Shown: positions 1 to 9,157, numbered from the stretch's first letter. The stretch is DNA of 64,000 nucleotides from Pseudoclavibacter chungangensis (GCF_013410545.1 NZ_JACCFV010000001.1:2542001-2606000), one strand, 5' to 3'. Notes: generated by a model not told the origin, from the sequence alone. Numbers and translations: made by a program.

Positions 1-320
1 TCCGCGTCGCTGTTGCCCGTCTTCGTCCCGAACACCATGAGGCCGAGCGTCTGCTCGTCCGCGAGCGACTCGACGAACGTCTTCGCGGCGCGGCGCGCCT
101 GATCCATGCGCGTCCCACCACCCGGCGCATCGCGCACCATCGACCCCGACGCGTCGAGGATCAGCATCGTCGCCGGCCCCGTCGTCCGCGTCGAGGCGTT
201 CGACGCGACCGGGTCGGCGGCCGTCACGAGAGACGCCACGAGCGTCACGAGGGCGACGAGCGACCACACGGCGCGCGTCACATGTCCGGACCGTCGGGCT
301 CGTTCGCGAGTCGGCGACAT
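1..320 (-). CDS. VWA-domain secreted protein, N-terminal part (cut by window edge)
   Basis: The reverse strand reads in frame from an ATG at 320 to the window edge (about 106 codons), with no stop. After a basic N-terminus (MSPTRERARRSG) comes a hydrophobic stretch (WSLVALVTLVASLVTA) that looks like a signal peptide or membrane anchor. Then the first strand and metal-binding motif of a von Willebrand factor A domain, LILDASGSM, appear at about residues 53-61 (DxSxS of the MIDAS). This is the pattern of secreted Ca-activated-channel-like VWA proteins of actinobacteria. The rest of the gene, and so its real partner domains, lies outside the window. The function beyond metal-dependent protein binding cannot be told. 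Confidence 0.8.
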   Translation of the reverse strand, partial: MSPTRERARRSGHVTRAVWSLVALVTLVASLVTAADPVASNASTRTTGPATMLILDASGSMVRDAPGGGTRMDQARRAAKTFVESLADEQTLGLMVFGTKTGNSDA

Positions 321-568
321 CGTCGGATCCTCTCGTCCGGCGGGGCGAGCCCGGACTCCCGGGGCGGGACCGAGCGGATGTCACGAACGGTAGCGCACCG
401 CCGGAGCCGCTCCGGCTCGCCCGGGCGCCACCCCGGCCACCATTCCCCCGTCGTTCCGCGGGGCCCTCGGAACTCGTGTGGCCCGGCCGGGTGACACGCC
501 CACGGCGCGGCCCCCGTCGACCTGCCCCTCGTCGCCCGGGCCGTCGGAGTGAGAATCCGCCGTGGCCC

Positions 569-1183
569 TCAGACCTTCGACGATCCGATCCGCGGCCACC
601 GACGCCGTTTGCGCGGCTGGCGCGCCTCGGCGTCCTCCTCGGCCGCTTTCGCCTCGGCCTCGTCGGCGAGCTTCTGGACCTCCGCCTCGAGGTCCGCGAT
701 GCGGTCCGGACGGTCCTCGTCCTCGCTCGGCTCGGGCGTCGGGCTCGCGAAGCTCACGAACCACGGCCGGAACATCTCCTCCATCGCCGAGGCGCGTGCC
801 TGATCGACGATGCTCGCGAGATAGTTCTCGTCCTGCAGCGACGCGAGCAGCACGTCGCGGATGCCGAGGTCCGTGCGCTGACGCATCTCGAGCCCGTCGG
901 CGTCCGCCCGCCGGTAGTCGCTGCCGTGCGTCGGGTGCCCGTGTCGACGCGCCGCCCGCGCCCGCATCTTGCCGAGCTCCTTGATCGAGGCCGTCTTCTC
1001 CCGCACGATCGTGCGGATCTCCTCGCGCGCGAGCTCGAGCAGTTCGTCGCGATCGAACGACTCACCGCGCTGCAGCGTGCGGAGGATCAGCTCGTTCTTG
1101 ACCCGCATGCGGATCGCCGTGGCGACGATGAGGAGCCCCTCCTCGACGAGACGCTCCGCGTCCTTGAAGCGCTGCTTCGACAC
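569..1183 (-). CDS. conserved hypothetical protein, charged and helical
   Basis: This is a 204-residue protein starting at a GTG (MSKQRFKDAERLVEEG). The start was chosen because everything upstream in this frame is arginine-rich noise. The first 60 residues (EEGLLIVATAIRMRVKNELILRTL) and the DYRRADADGLEMRQRTDLG stretch look like a protein widely conserved in Microbacteriaceae and sometimes labelled asparagine synthase; no synthase motif is visible. The C-terminal 50 residues are acidic coiled coil (LEAEVQKLADEAEAKAAEEDAE) and end in a basic patch (RKRRRWPRIG). No signal peptide or membrane segment is seen. It lies downstream of rmuC on the same strand, 245 bases away. No function is proposed. 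Confidence 0.75.
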   Translation of the reverse strand: MSKQRFKDAERLVEEGLLIVATAIRMRVKNELILRTLQRGESFDRDELLELAREEIRTIVREKTASIKELGKMRARAARRHGHPTHGSDYRRADADGLEMRQRTDLGIRDVLLASLQDENYLASIVDQARASAMEEMFRPWFVSFASPTPEPSEDEDRPDRIADLEAEVQKLADEAEAKAAEEDAEARQPRKRRRWPRIGSSKV

Positions 1184-1298
1184 GGGTTCACGCCGCTCGC
1201 GTCGCCACCACACCACCGCGATTCCTCCTGCTTCCTCGCTCGCCCTGTTCGTCGCTCGCCGTTCACCACTCCGAAAGACACGCCCCGGAAACGGCGAC

Positions 1299-1317
1299 GC
1301 CCGCGCATCGCGCGGGC
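1299..1317 (-). terminator. GC hairpin between rmuC and the downstream gene
   Basis: This is a perfect 8-bp inverted repeat, GCCCGCGC-ATC-GCGCGGGC, about 110 bases past the rmuC stop. There is no T-run on the minus strand, so termination is only a possibility. Confidence 0.3.
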
Positions 1318-1428
1318 GCTCGTGCAGAACACTGACGGGGACTCGTCCCGCCTTCGCGCGCGCGCCACTCCACCGCTCGAAGGCTATCGCATGCGCCCTC
1401 CGCCCGTGCCGTCTGCGCAGCCGTGAGC

Positions 1429-2829
1429 TCAGTCCTGCGCGTCGTCCTCGGCGAGCAGCTCGAGCGACACCGGCAGCTCGGACTCGAGCTGCGTCGTCTC
1501 GACCTGCCGCAGCTTCCGCTCGACCGCGCGCGTGCGCCGCCCCGCCTCCGTCACCGTGTTCTGGGCCGTCGTGAGTTGCTTCTCGAGCTTCTCCCACACG
1601 CGCCCGTACTTCTGGAACTCGAGCTTCGCGGCGCTCAGCACCTGCCAGACCTCGGAGCTGCGCTGCTCGATCGCGACCGTCCGGAACCCCATCTGCAGGC
1701 TGTTGAGCAGCGACATGAGCGTCGTCGGCCCCGTCACGAGCACCCGGTGTTCCGTCTGCATGCGGCTCGCGAGGCCCGGCCGCCGCACGACCTCGGCGAA
1801 CAGGCCCTCCGTCGGGAGGTACATGATCGCGAAGTCGGTGCTGCGCGGCGGCGCGATGTACTTGCCCGCGATGGTCTTCGCCTGCTGCACGACGGCACGT
1901 TCGAGCGCGCGGCTCGCCTGCTCGACGTCGACGCGCTCCCCGGCCTCCTGCGCCTGCAGGAGGCGCTCGTAGTCCTCCTGCGGGAACTTCGCGTCGATCG
2001 GGAGGTACACGGCGTCGCCCGCCTCCTCGCGCCCCGGGAGCTTGACCGCGAACTCGACGCTCTCGCCCGTGCCCGGCCGGATGACGACGTTGCGTTCGTA
2101 CTGCTCGGGCGTCAGCAGGTCCTCCAGTTGCCGCGAGAGCTGCACCTCGCCCCACGTGCCGCGGCTCTTCACGTTCGTGAGCACGCGCTTGAGCCCACCG
2201 ACGTCGCTCGCGAGCGATTGCATCTCGCCGAGGCCCTTCTGCACCTGCTCGAGCCGTTCGCTCACGAGCGCGAACGACTCGCCGAGCCGCTTCTCCAGCG
2301 TGCCCTGCAGCTTCTCGTCGACCGTCTCGCGCATCTTCTCGAGCCCCGCCTCGTTGCCCGTGCGCAGCCGGTCGAGCTCCTCGCGCAGCGTCACGCGCAC
2401 CTGCTCGAGCTTGCGCTCGTTCTCGACGCGCAGCACCTCGAACCGTTCCCCCACGGTCGCTTTGAGCTGCTCCTGCGCGAGGAGCGCCCCCTGCGTACTC
2501 GCGTGCTGCTGCTCGACGAGCTCGCTCAGCGTCCGCACGATGCCGTCGCGGAGCGCCGCGAGCTGCACCCCGCGCGCCTCGCGCTCGCCACGCAGCTCCT
2601 CGGCCTGCACGGCGGCCGTGCGCTCGAGCCGCTGCCCGAGCTCGCCCCGCTGCAGCGCGAACTCCTGCCGCATGTCGCCGTTCGCCTGCCGGATGGCGGC
2701 GATCGTCTCGCCGTTCTCAGCCGCTCCCGCGCCTGTTCCGGCCCATGGTCTGCGCAGGACGAGCAGCACGATCGCCCCGATCGTGAGCAGGAGATCGACG
2801 ACGAGCAGCACGACGATGAGCGTTTCCAT
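1429..2829 (-). CDS. rmuC: DNA recombination protein RmuC
   Basis: This 466-residue protein is about the usual RmuC length. It has one N-terminal membrane segment (residues 1-25, LIVVLLVVDLLLTIGAIVLLVL). A long coiled coil follows (about 45-200, Glu/Arg/Gln rich). Then comes the RmuC nuclease-like domain with VKSRGTWGEVQL, the PIDAKFPQEDY motif (PD-(D/E)XK type) and FAIMYLPTEGLF. The family is linked to limiting recombination at inverted repeats and to handling stalled or crosslinked DNA; catalysis is predicted from the fold. The ATG start gives a normal membrane anchor. The gene sits alone between the downstream hypothetical gene and the permease stop. Confidence 0.95.
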   Translation of the reverse strand: METLIVVLLVVDLLLTIGAIVLLVLRRPWAGTGAGAAENGETIAAIRQANGDMRQEFALQRGELGQRLERTAAVQAEELRGEREARGVQLAALRDGIVRTLSELVEQQHASTQGALLAQEQLKATVGERFEVLRVENERKLEQVRVTLREELDRLRTGNEAGLEKMRETVDEKLQGTLEKRLGESFALVSERLEQVQKGLGEMQSLASDVGGLKRVLTNVKSRGTWGEVQLSRQLEDLLTPEQYERNVVIRPGTGESVEFAVKLPGREEAGDAVYLPIDAKFPQEDYERLLQAQEAGERVDVEQASRALERAVVQQAKTIAGKYIAPPRSTDFAIMYLPTEGLFAEVVRRPGLASRMQTEHRVLVTGPTTLMSLLNSLQMGFRTVAIEQRSSEVWQVLSAAKLEFQKYGRVWEKLEKQLTTAQNTVTEAGRRTRAVERKLRQVETTQLESELPVSLELLAEDDAQD

Positions 2830-2922
2830 TGGGTCCGCGGGTCCGTTCCGTCACGGCGCGGCCGAGGGTGCCGCGCTCGTCGTGAGGCTACGGCGACCCC
2901 CGGACATCGACGGGTGACGCGC

Positions 2923-4278
2923 TCAGTGCTCGTCGAGCGCGAGCATCGGAGCGCGCCTGCGGAACCCGCGCGTCACGACGAGCAGCAGGATGAACCCGAG
3001 CGCCGCCCAGCTCAGCCCGATCACGAACGTGAGCCCCGACAGCGAGGTCCACAGCCACAGCGTGAGTCCGAAGCCGATGACGGGGAGCACGAGGTTGTTG
3101 AGCACCGCGATGCCGCTGCGTTCCTTCCGGTCGATGAAGTAGTGCTTGAGCACCGCGATGTTCACGAAGCTGAACGCGATGAGCGCACCGAAGCTCACCA
3201 TCGAGGCGACGACGTCGAGCGGCGCGATGAGCGCGGTGAGCGACACGACCGAGACGATGAGCGTCGCGCGCGCGGGCGACTTGAACCGTTCGTGGAGGTG
3301 CCCGAACACGGGCCGGGGCAGCACGCCGTCGCGCCCCATCGAGTAGAGGATGCGCGAGACCGACGCCTGCGACGTGATCGCCGAGCCGAGTGCGCCGGCG
3401 CAGTAGGCCGCCGTGAAGAAGGTCGCGAGGAACTGTCCGCCGGCCGACATCATGACCTCGACCGACGCGGAATCCGGGTCGGCGAACGACGTCGACGGGT
3501 GCACCGCCTGGGCGAGCCACGAGAGCACGACGAACATGACGCCCGCACCGAACGTCACGATCATGATCGCGCGCGGCACGTTCTTCGTCGGTTCTTTCGC
3601 CTCCTCCGCCAGCGTCGACACGGCGTCGAAGCCGAGGAAGGAGAGGCACAGGATCGCCGCGCCCGCGAAGAGCGGCCCGGGCCCCTCGACCGATCCGTCA
3701 CCGACGAACGGCGCGACGGGGTCGACCGTGCCGCCCGAGATCGACCCGAACACGAGCGCCGCGAACACGACGACGAAGACCGCCTGGACCGCGAGCAGGA
3801 TCGAGTTCGTGCGGTTGACCGAGACGATGCCGACGATGTTCAGCACGGTCACGACGACGATGCTCGCGAGGACGAACACCCACTGCGGCACCGCGGGCAG
3901 CGCCGCGTGCAGGTATATCCCGATCACGAGGTAGTTGATCATCGGCAGGAACAGGTAGTCGAGCATGAGCGACCAGCCCGCGATGAAGCCGACCTCGGGC
4001 CCGAGCGTGCGCTGCGTGTAGACGTAGGCCGAGCCCGCCGATGGGTAGGCCGCCGCCATGCGCGCGTACGAGCGCGCCGTGAACAGCATGACGACGAGCG
4101 TCACGAGGTAGGCGCCCGCGACGCGGCCGCCCGTCAACTGGGTGACGATGCCGTACGTCGTGAAGACGGTGAGCGGCACCATGTAGACGAGGCCGAACAG
4201 GACGAGCGACGGGACGCCGAGCACACGCCGCAGCTGCGGGGCGCTCTCAGTTCCGGTCTCGGGTTTCTCGGTTGACAT
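2923..4278 (-). CDS. APC-family amino acid/polyamine permease
   Basis: This is a 451-residue polytopic membrane protein with about twelve hydrophobic segments. The first segment carries the APC signature region (VPSLVLFGLVYMVPLTVF), and LSFLGFDAVSTLAEEAKEP (near residue 215) is the conserved loop after TM6. It resembles the putrescine/amino-acid importers of the APC superfamily; the substrate cannot be told. The ATG at 4278 is preceded by GAAAGG and is preferred over a longer ORF start at 4338, which would run into the upstream gene. It lies 20 bases downstream of the amidohydrolase stop on the same strand. The two are probably cotranscribed, which suggests uptake of a compound that the hydrolase processes. 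Confidence 0.9.
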   Translation of the reverse strand: MSTEKPETGTESAPQLRRVLGVPSLVLFGLVYMVPLTVFTTYGIVTQLTGGRVAGAYLVTLVVMLFTARSYARMAAAYPSAGSAYVYTQRTLGPEVGFIAGWSLMLDYLFLPMINYLVIGIYLHAALPAVPQWVFVLASIVVVTVLNIVGIVSVNRTNSILLAVQAVFVVVFAALVFGSISGGTVDPVAPFVGDGSVEGPGPLFAGAAILCLSFLGFDAVSTLAEEAKEPTKNVPRAIMIVTFGAGVMFVVLSWLAQAVHPSTSFADPDSASVEVMMSAGGQFLATFFTAAYCAGALGSAITSQASVSRILYSMGRDGVLPRPVFGHLHERFKSPARATLIVSVVSLTALIAPLDVVASMVSFGALIAFSFVNIAVLKHYFIDRKERSGIAVLNNLVLPVIGFGLTLWLWTSLSGLTFVIGLSWAALGFILLLVVTRGFRRRAPMLALDEH

Positions 4279-4298
4279 ACGAGCGCGCCTTTCGTCGA

Positions 4299-5942
4299 TC
4301 AGTGGGGCGACGAGAACCGGCGTCGGCCGCCGATCCACGTCGATCGGACCTCGTTGTCCGGGAGGTCGTGGGGGTCGTGCTCGCGCGGATCCCGCGCGAG
4401 CACGACGAGATCGGCCGAGGCGCCGGGGACGAGCTCGCCCCAGGCCGCCTCGGCGCGGTCCGCGAACGCCTGCACGCTCACGGCGCGCGTGTACGCGTCG
4501 AGTGCGTCCTCGGGGGCCACGATCTCGTGGGGTGTCCAGCCACCGGCGGGTTCGCCGTCCGTCGTCGTGCGCGACATCGCGATCGCGAGGCCGTCACGTG
4601 GGTCGCCCGACGAGACGGGCCAGTCCGAGCCGAACGACACGGTCGCGCCCGAACCGAGCAGCGTGCGCAGCGGGTACTGCCGGTCGGAGCGTGCCTCGCC
4701 GAGGCGGGGCACCGTGAGCACCGTCATGAGCGCGTCGAGCTGCGCCCACAGCGGTTGCGCGCACGCGATGACGCCGAGCTGCGCGAAGCGCGGCAGGTCG
4801 GCGGGGTCGATGAGCTGCACGTGCGCGATGACCGGACGCCGGTCGCGCACACCATTCCGCTCGATCGCGGCCTCGATCGCGTCGAGCGCCTGTCGGACGG
4901 CCGCGTCGCCGATCGCGTGCACGTGGATCTGGAATCCGGCGGCGTCGGCCGCGACGACCGCGTCGCGCAGCGCCGCTCCCGGCCACACGCGCATGCCGTG
5001 ATCGTGCAGCCCGGAGCAGTAGGGCTCGAGCAGCGCGCCCGTCTCGTTCTCGACGACGCCGTCGGCGAAGAACTTCACGGTGTTCGCCGTGAGGTGCGGA
5101 TGCGCGGCCGCCTCGACGCGGGCCCGGTCGCGCACGAAGCCGTCGAGTTGGGCGGCGAAGCGGCGCGGATCGGCGTACTGCGCGAGGTTGATGCGCAGCG
5201 GGAGGCGATCGGCCGCGGCCGCCGCGAGGTACGTGTCGACGTCGCCGGGCTCGACCCATGCGTCCTGCACCCACGTGACGCCGCGCGGGAGGTAGTAGTC
5301 GCCGACCGCATCGAGTGCCGTGAGGCGCTCCGCCTCGGAGCGCACGGGCGCGACGGCGAGCACGAGGTCGACCGCGCCCCACTCGCGGAGCGTGCCGAGC
5401 GGTTCGCCGTCCTCGCGCCGCGGGATCTCCCCGAGCTCCGGCTCGGGCGTCGCGGCGGTGATCCCCGCGGCCCGCAGCGCGGCCGAGTTCACCCACACCG
5501 TGTGGTAGTCCCACGCCCGCAGCACGATGGGACGATCCGGCACGGCCTCGTCCAGCCAGCGGGCGTCGAACAGGCCCTCTGGCGCGAGCGAGCCGTCGTA
5601 GCTCGCGCCGAGGATCCAGGGCAGCTCGGGGTGCGCGTCGGCGTAGCGACGCACCTCGGCGACGATCGCCTCGACCGACGCGCAGCCGCGCACGGCTGGC
5701 CCCGCCTGCTCGAGTCCGCCGAACAGCGGGTGCGCGTGCCCGTCGCCGAACGAGGGCAGGAGGAATCCGCCCGCGAGGTCGACCCGTTCGACGGGCCCCT
5801 CGTCGCTGCCGTCGAGCGCCGCGGCACGCTCCCGCGCCTCGGCATCGAAGGCCGCGACGAGCCCGTTCTCGACGAGCAGCGCATCCGCTCGCCGCCCGCG
5901 CCCCGGCCAGATCGTGCCGGAGTGGAACAGGGTCGCCGTCAC
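4299..5942 (-). CDS. metal-dependent amidohydrolase (amidohydrolase 3, YtcJ-like)
   Basis: This 547-residue TIM-barrel amidohydrolase carries the metal-ligand motifs in order: DGHAHP near residue 75, KFFADGVVENETG in the middle, HVHAIGDAAVRQ, AHVQL and GSDWPV. It is close to the YtcJ/AepA group (amidohydrolase family 3), which hydrolyses amide or N-acyl bonds; the substrate is unknown. The start was set at GTG 5942 (VTATLFHSGTIWPG). It has AGGAAGG eight bases upstream and puts the family N-terminus at residue 1. In-frame codons further upstream include only a distant GTG at 6041. No signal peptide is seen. It is the first gene of a probable two-gene operon with the permease 20 bases downstream. 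Confidence 0.9.
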   Translation of the reverse strand: MTATLFHSGTIWPGRGRRADALLVENGLVAAFDAEARERAAALDGSDEGPVERVDLAGGFLLPSFGDGHAHPLFGGLEQAGPAVRGCASVEAIVAEVRRYADAHPELPWILGASYDGSLAPEGLFDARWLDEAVPDRPIVLRAWDYHTVWVNSAALRAAGITAATPEPELGEIPRREDGEPLGTLREWGAVDLVLAVAPVRSEAERLTALDAVGDYYLPRGVTWVQDAWVEPGDVDTYLAAAAADRLPLRINLAQYADPRRFAAQLDGFVRDRARVEAAAHPHLTANTVKFFADGVVENETGALLEPYCSGLHDHGMRVWPGAALRDAVVAADAAGFQIHVHAIGDAAVRQALDAIEAAIERNGVRDRRPVIAHVQLIDPADLPRFAQLGVIACAQPLWAQLDALMTVLTVPRLGEARSDRQYPLRTLLGSGATVSFGSDWPVSSGDPRDGLAIAMSRTTTDGEPAGGWTPHEIVAPEDALDAYTRAVSVQAFADRAEAAWGELVPGASADLVVLARDPREHDPHDLPDNEVRSTWIGGRRRFSSPH

Positions 5943-6050
5943 GGGAACCGCCTTCCTCGCCTCGGGGGCGGTCGCCGTGTCGTTCGGGACGCGTCGTCGT
6001 TCCCGCACGGTAGGCCGAGCGTAGACCCCGACGGCGAGCACACGAAAGAG

Positions 6051-7115
6051 CTAGGGCCGTGTCTCCAGGAGCGAGAGGCGACTCCGAGCCCGGACGACGT
6101 CCGGCGGCACCCGCTCGCGATCCACGAACGCGTGGCGCGCGACGCTCGAGAGCACCGTGAGCGGGACGTCGCGGTCGACGAGCACGTCGAGGAGCGACAC
6201 GAAACGCTGCTGCGCCTGGCGGCTGAGCCCCGAGAGCGGCGGCAGCCCGTGCAGCACCCCGCGATCGAACCGCTCGATCCAGCGCAGGTAGTCCTGCGGT
6301 GTCGTGCGTGCCTCGAGGAGCGCCCCGGCCGAGAACCACACCTCGCGATCGCGCACGGCACTCGCCGTGAAACGATAGCTCCCGCTCGTCACGTCGACCG
6401 CCTCGTCCGGTGTCGGTGGCTCGAGTCCGGCCGCGCGGATCGCGTCGTCGTCGAGCGCGACGATCCAGCGCCCCGAGGCGAAGCCGGCCGAACGCTGCGC
6501 GGCGTCGGGCAGCTCGCGGGCACGGTAATCGACGCCGCCGTCGAGCGTCGTGACGATCATCGACTCGCGGATCACGGCGATGCCGGGTTCCATCAGGTGG
6601 TGGTAGACGGGCGACGGCAGCAGACCCTCGGGCGCGTAGTTCGATGTGACGAGCGTCGGGATGCGCCGCTCCGCGAGCCCGCGCAGGAGCCGCGTGAGCA
6701 GCGCGGCGCCCGCCGGATCGTGTACGTGCAGCTCGTCGAAGAAGAACCATTCGGCGCCGTCGAGGAGCGAGGTGACCGTGCCGTCGATCGCATCCCGCGC
6801 GCTCACGCGCGGCCCGAGCCGCTGCCGCAGCTCCTCGAAGAAGTCGTGGAAGTGCACGCGACGCACGCGCTCCGCGGGCACGGGAAGCGCCTCGGTCGCG
6901 GTACGCGCGAGCCAGCTCTTGCCGCGCCCCGCGGGGCCGGACACGTACAGGCCGGTCCGTCCGCCGGTATCGCCCGCCGCGAGCGCCGCGATCCGATCGA
7001 GCAGCTCGACCTGTCCGGCGTCGAGTACGAATCCCTCGTCCGCCGCCCGGGCAGTGACCGCCCGACGAGATCGGCGGTCGCGCGCGTCCTCGCGTTCAGC
7101 GCTCGGGCTCCTCAC
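6051..7115 (-). CDS. zapE: cell division protein ZapE (AFG1-like ATPase)
   Basis: This is a 354-residue P-loop ATPase of the ZapE/AFG1 family. It has Walker A GPAGRGKSW, the family sequence RVHFHDFFEEL just after it, Walker B WFFFDELHVHD, sensor TLVTSNYAPEGL and the C-terminal PLSGLSRQAQQRF region. ZapE interacts with FtsZ and destabilises rings in Gram-negatives; its role in actinobacteria is less clear. The start at GTG 7115 lies inside the end of the upstream gene (20-base overlap). It was chosen because no in-frame ATG, GTG or TTG follows before the conserved region. This overlap suggests translational coupling with the FMN-binding-like gene. Confidence 0.9.
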   Translation of the reverse strand: MRSPSAEREDARDRRSRRAVTARAADEGFVLDAGQVELLDRIAALAAGDTGGRTGLYVSGPAGRGKSWLARTATEALPVPAERVRRVHFHDFFEELRQRLGPRVSARDAIDGTVTSLLDGAEWFFFDELHVHDPAGAALLTRLLRGLAERRIPTLVTSNYAPEGLLPSPVYHHLMEPGIAVIRESMIVTTLDGGVDYRARELPDAAQRSAGFASGRWIVALDDDAIRAAGLEPPTPDEAVDVTSGSYRFTASAVRDREVWFSAGALLEARTTPQDYLRWIERFDRGVLHGLPPLSGLSRQAQQRFVSLLDVLVDRDVPLTVLSSVARHAFVDRERVPPDVVRARSRLSLLETRP

Positions 7116-7518
7116 CGAACGCGAACGCACGGCCCGACACGCCCGTCGGCGTGATGCGCACGTAGTTGTACTTGAGCGTCGGGATCCACGGCCGCAGCGG
7201 CAGCTCGTCGGCGGCGGCGATCTCGCGCGAGTTCTCGATGCGGAACGCGTTGCCGCGCACGACGACGCTCCAGGCGGAGCCGTCGTCGTGGTCGTCGGCC
7301 TCGAACAGCACGTCCGAGTTGACGGTGAGTTCATAGAGCTTGCTGCCCTCGGCGGTGCGGAACACGATCGTGCGGTCGTCGACGACGAAGTTCACGGGGA
7401 AGATGTCGATGACCTCACCGACGTGCGTCACGAGGCGGCCGAGCGTCGTCCCGGCGAGGCGTTCCCAGCTCTCGTCGGCGCCGAGTTTGACCACGGGATC
7501 GTCATGATGGCTGCTCAT
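7096..7518 (-). CDS. pyridoxamine 5'-phosphate oxidase-family (FMN/F420-binding) protein
   Basis: This is a 140-residue split-barrel protein. LVTHVGEVIDIFPVNFVVDD followed by TIVFRTAEGSKL and a SAWSVVVRGNAFRI strand is typical of the small flavin/nitroreductase-type PNPOx-like family often labelled pyridoxamine 5'-phosphate oxidase. It probably binds FMN or F420; the substrate is unknown. It begins at an ATG (MSSHHDDPVV). It lies 56 bases downstream of the luciferase-like oxidoreductase stop and overlaps the start of zapE by 20 bases, so all three may be one transcript. Confidence 0.88.
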   Translation of the reverse strand: MSSHHDDPVVKLGADESWERLAGTTLGRLVTHVGEVIDIFPVNFVVDDRTIVFRTAEGSKLYELTVNSDVLFEADDHDDGSAWSVVVRGNAFRIENSREIAAADELPLRPWIPTLKYNYVRITPTGVSGRAFAFGEEPER

Positions 7519-7574
7519 GCTCCGATCCTCCTCCCCCGCGCGCCGCCGCGCCAGCCCCCGCGCCGCGTGCGCGC

Positions 7575-8597
7575 TCAGCGCGGCGACCACCCGAGCGCGG
7601 GCCCGATGCGCGTCGCGAGCTGGTGCAGGATCTGCTTCCAATCGGCGAGCTCGAGCTCGAACGGCAGCTCGAACAGGTAGTCGTCGCCGGCCCGGAACGC
7701 GGCGTCGTCCGTGATGCGCTCGACGATCTCGTCGAGCGAGCCGAGCACGTCGACCGCGATGATCGTGTTCTTCCCGTGCACGGTCTCGGTGCGCGGCGTG
7801 CGCGCCTCGGCGTAGGCGCGGTACCGCGCGACCTGTTCGGGCGTCGCCCCGTCGGTGGGCACGATGACGCGCGCGACCGCGACGCGCGCGGCCTCGCCCG
7901 CCGGGCTCGCGGCGCGGAACGCGTCGATCTGCGCGCGCTGCGCGAGGTCGAAGCGGCGCACCCCGTTCTCGGTCGTCGAGATGTTGCTCACGAGCCAGTT
8001 CAGGCCCGCTTCGCCCGCCCACTGTGCCGAGCGGAGCGATCCGCCGCCGTACCAGAGCCTGTCGGCGAGGCCCGCCGCGTGCGGCTCGACACGCTCGGAG
8101 TCGAAGTCGCCGCCGAGGCCCGCGTACGCGCCGACCTCGCGCACGCGCTCGCCACGGAGCAGGGCGCGGAATCGCTCGATGCGCCCGTAGCCGTAGTCCT
8201 CGTCGCGCCAGCCGTCGTCGAACACGACGTCGTTCTCGGCCTCGGCGTAGCGGGGCGGGTGCACGCTCAGGCCGAGCTGCAGTCGGCCGCCCGTCAGGAC
8301 GTCGGCCGTCGCCGTCTCCTCCGCGAAGCGGTAGGGGTTCTCGAACTCGAGCGGCACGACGGCCGTGCCGAGTTCGAGCCGCGTCGTCACCTGCGAGAGC
8401 GCGCCGAAGAGCACGGCGGGCGACGGCAGCCCGTACTGCATGTGCCGCGTGCGCACCCACCCCGAGTCGAGGCCGAGCTCCTCGGCGTAGCGGAACAGCT
8501 CGAGCGCGTCGGCGAACCCGGCACGGGGGTCGTCGCGATCGAACGGGACGAGGTGGATGAAGCCGAGGCGTTGCAGGGGCCGGATCGAGTCGGGCAC
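7575..8597 (-). CDS. LLM-class flavin-dependent oxidoreductase
   Basis: This is a 340-residue bacterial-luciferase-like monooxygenase. The TIM-barrel strands are visible: LGFIHLVPFD, FRYAEELGLDSGWVRTRHM, TTRLELGTAVVPLEFENPYRFAEE, TGGRLQLGLSVHPPRYAE and, near the C-terminus, LGSLDEIVERI. The usual cofactor is FMN (or F420 in actinobacteria); the substrate is unknown. The GTG at 8597 is preceded by GAAAGGA at good spacing. It is divergent from the small ABM monooxygenase, with about 140 bases between. That gap holds a perfect 6-bp inverted repeat (CGATCC-TGCC-GGATCG at 8625-8640), which could be an operator. Confidence 0.92.
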   Translation of the reverse strand: MPDSIRPLQRLGFIHLVPFDRDDPRAGFADALELFRYAEELGLDSGWVRTRHMQYGLPSPAVLFGALSQVTTRLELGTAVVPLEFENPYRFAEETATADVLTGGRLQLGLSVHPPRYAEAENDVVFDDGWRDEDYGYGRIERFRALLRGERVREVGAYAGLGGDFDSERVEPHAAGLADRLWYGGGSLRSAQWAGEAGLNWLVSNISTTENGVRRFDLAQRAQIDAFRAASPAGEAARVAVARVIVPTDGATPEQVARYRAYAEARTPRTETVHGKNTIIAVDVLGSLDEIVERITDDAAFRAGDDYLFELPFELELADWKQILHQLATRIGPALGWSPR

Positions 8598-8738
8598 GGG
8601 GGTCCTTTCGGGAGTGGGGCACGTCGATCCTGCCGGATCGGCCGCTCGGGGACGTGTGCGCGTCGTCCTGTGACGCACTGCACCGGTCGAGGGAGTACCG
8701 TCCGAAGCAATCGTCCGCGAAGGAGTCGAAGGAGTCGT

Positions 8739-9032
8739 ATGCCCGTCGTCAAGATCAACGCCATCGAGGTGCCCGAGGGTGCCGGTCCCGAGCTCGAGGC
8801 GCGGTTCGCCGCGCGCAAGCACGCGGTCGACTCGTCGCCCGGTTTCGAGGGCTTCCAGTTGCTGCGCCCGACCGCGGGCGAGTCGCGCTACTTCGTCGTC
8901 ACGACGTGGGCGAGCGAGGAGGACTTCGTGAACTGGCGCGACGGTCGCGCGAAGGAGGCGCACGCGGGCCACGGCCAGAAGCCCGTCGCGACGGGCGCCG
9001 AGCTCCTCGAGTTCGAGGTCGTCGAGCTCTGA
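8739..9032 (+). CDS. ABM-domain monooxygenase (antibiotic biosynthesis/heme-degrading type)
   Basis: This is a 97-residue single-domain dimeric alpha-beta barrel protein. VKINAIEVPEGAGPELEARF begins the fold; SSPGFEGFQLLRP and YFVVTTWASEEDFVNW match the ABM/IsdG-like pattern. Members oxidise small aromatics or degrade heme; which applies here cannot be decided. The ATG has GAAGGAG six bases upstream. It is transcribed alone, away from the flavin oxidoreductase, and ends just before a long palindrome. Confidence 0.88.
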   Translation: MPVVKINAIEVPEGAGPELEARFAARKHAVDSSPGFEGFQLLRPTAGESRYFVVTTWASEEDFVNWRDGRAKEAHAGHGQKPVATGAELLEFEVVEL

Positions 9033-9083
9033 CCCCACACGCGCGGGCCGTCCCACACTGACGCGCCCCCACCCCACCGAGTT

Positions 9084-9134
9084 CCGGGTGGTTTTCGGGG
9101 TTCCGGGTCGACCGGAACCCCGAAAACCGCCCGG
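9084..9134. repeat. palindromic intergenic repeat, copy 1
   Basis: The two 23-base arms (9084-9106 and 9112-9134) are complementary except for one G-T pair. The loop is GTCGA. The left arm begins CCGGGTGGTTTTCGGGG and the right arm ends CGAAAACCGCCCGG. It lies between two convergent genes, so it may end transcription in both directions. Near-identical elements occur at 10469-10519 and 63931-63986. Confidence 0.8.
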
Positions 9135-9157
9135 GATTCACTCGTCGGCGCGCGGCG

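Noticed and set aside
1423..7154. Two plus-strand frames of about 950 codons opposite rmuC, permease, amidohydrolase and zapE
   Set aside because: They are mirror frames of well-supported minus-strand genes.
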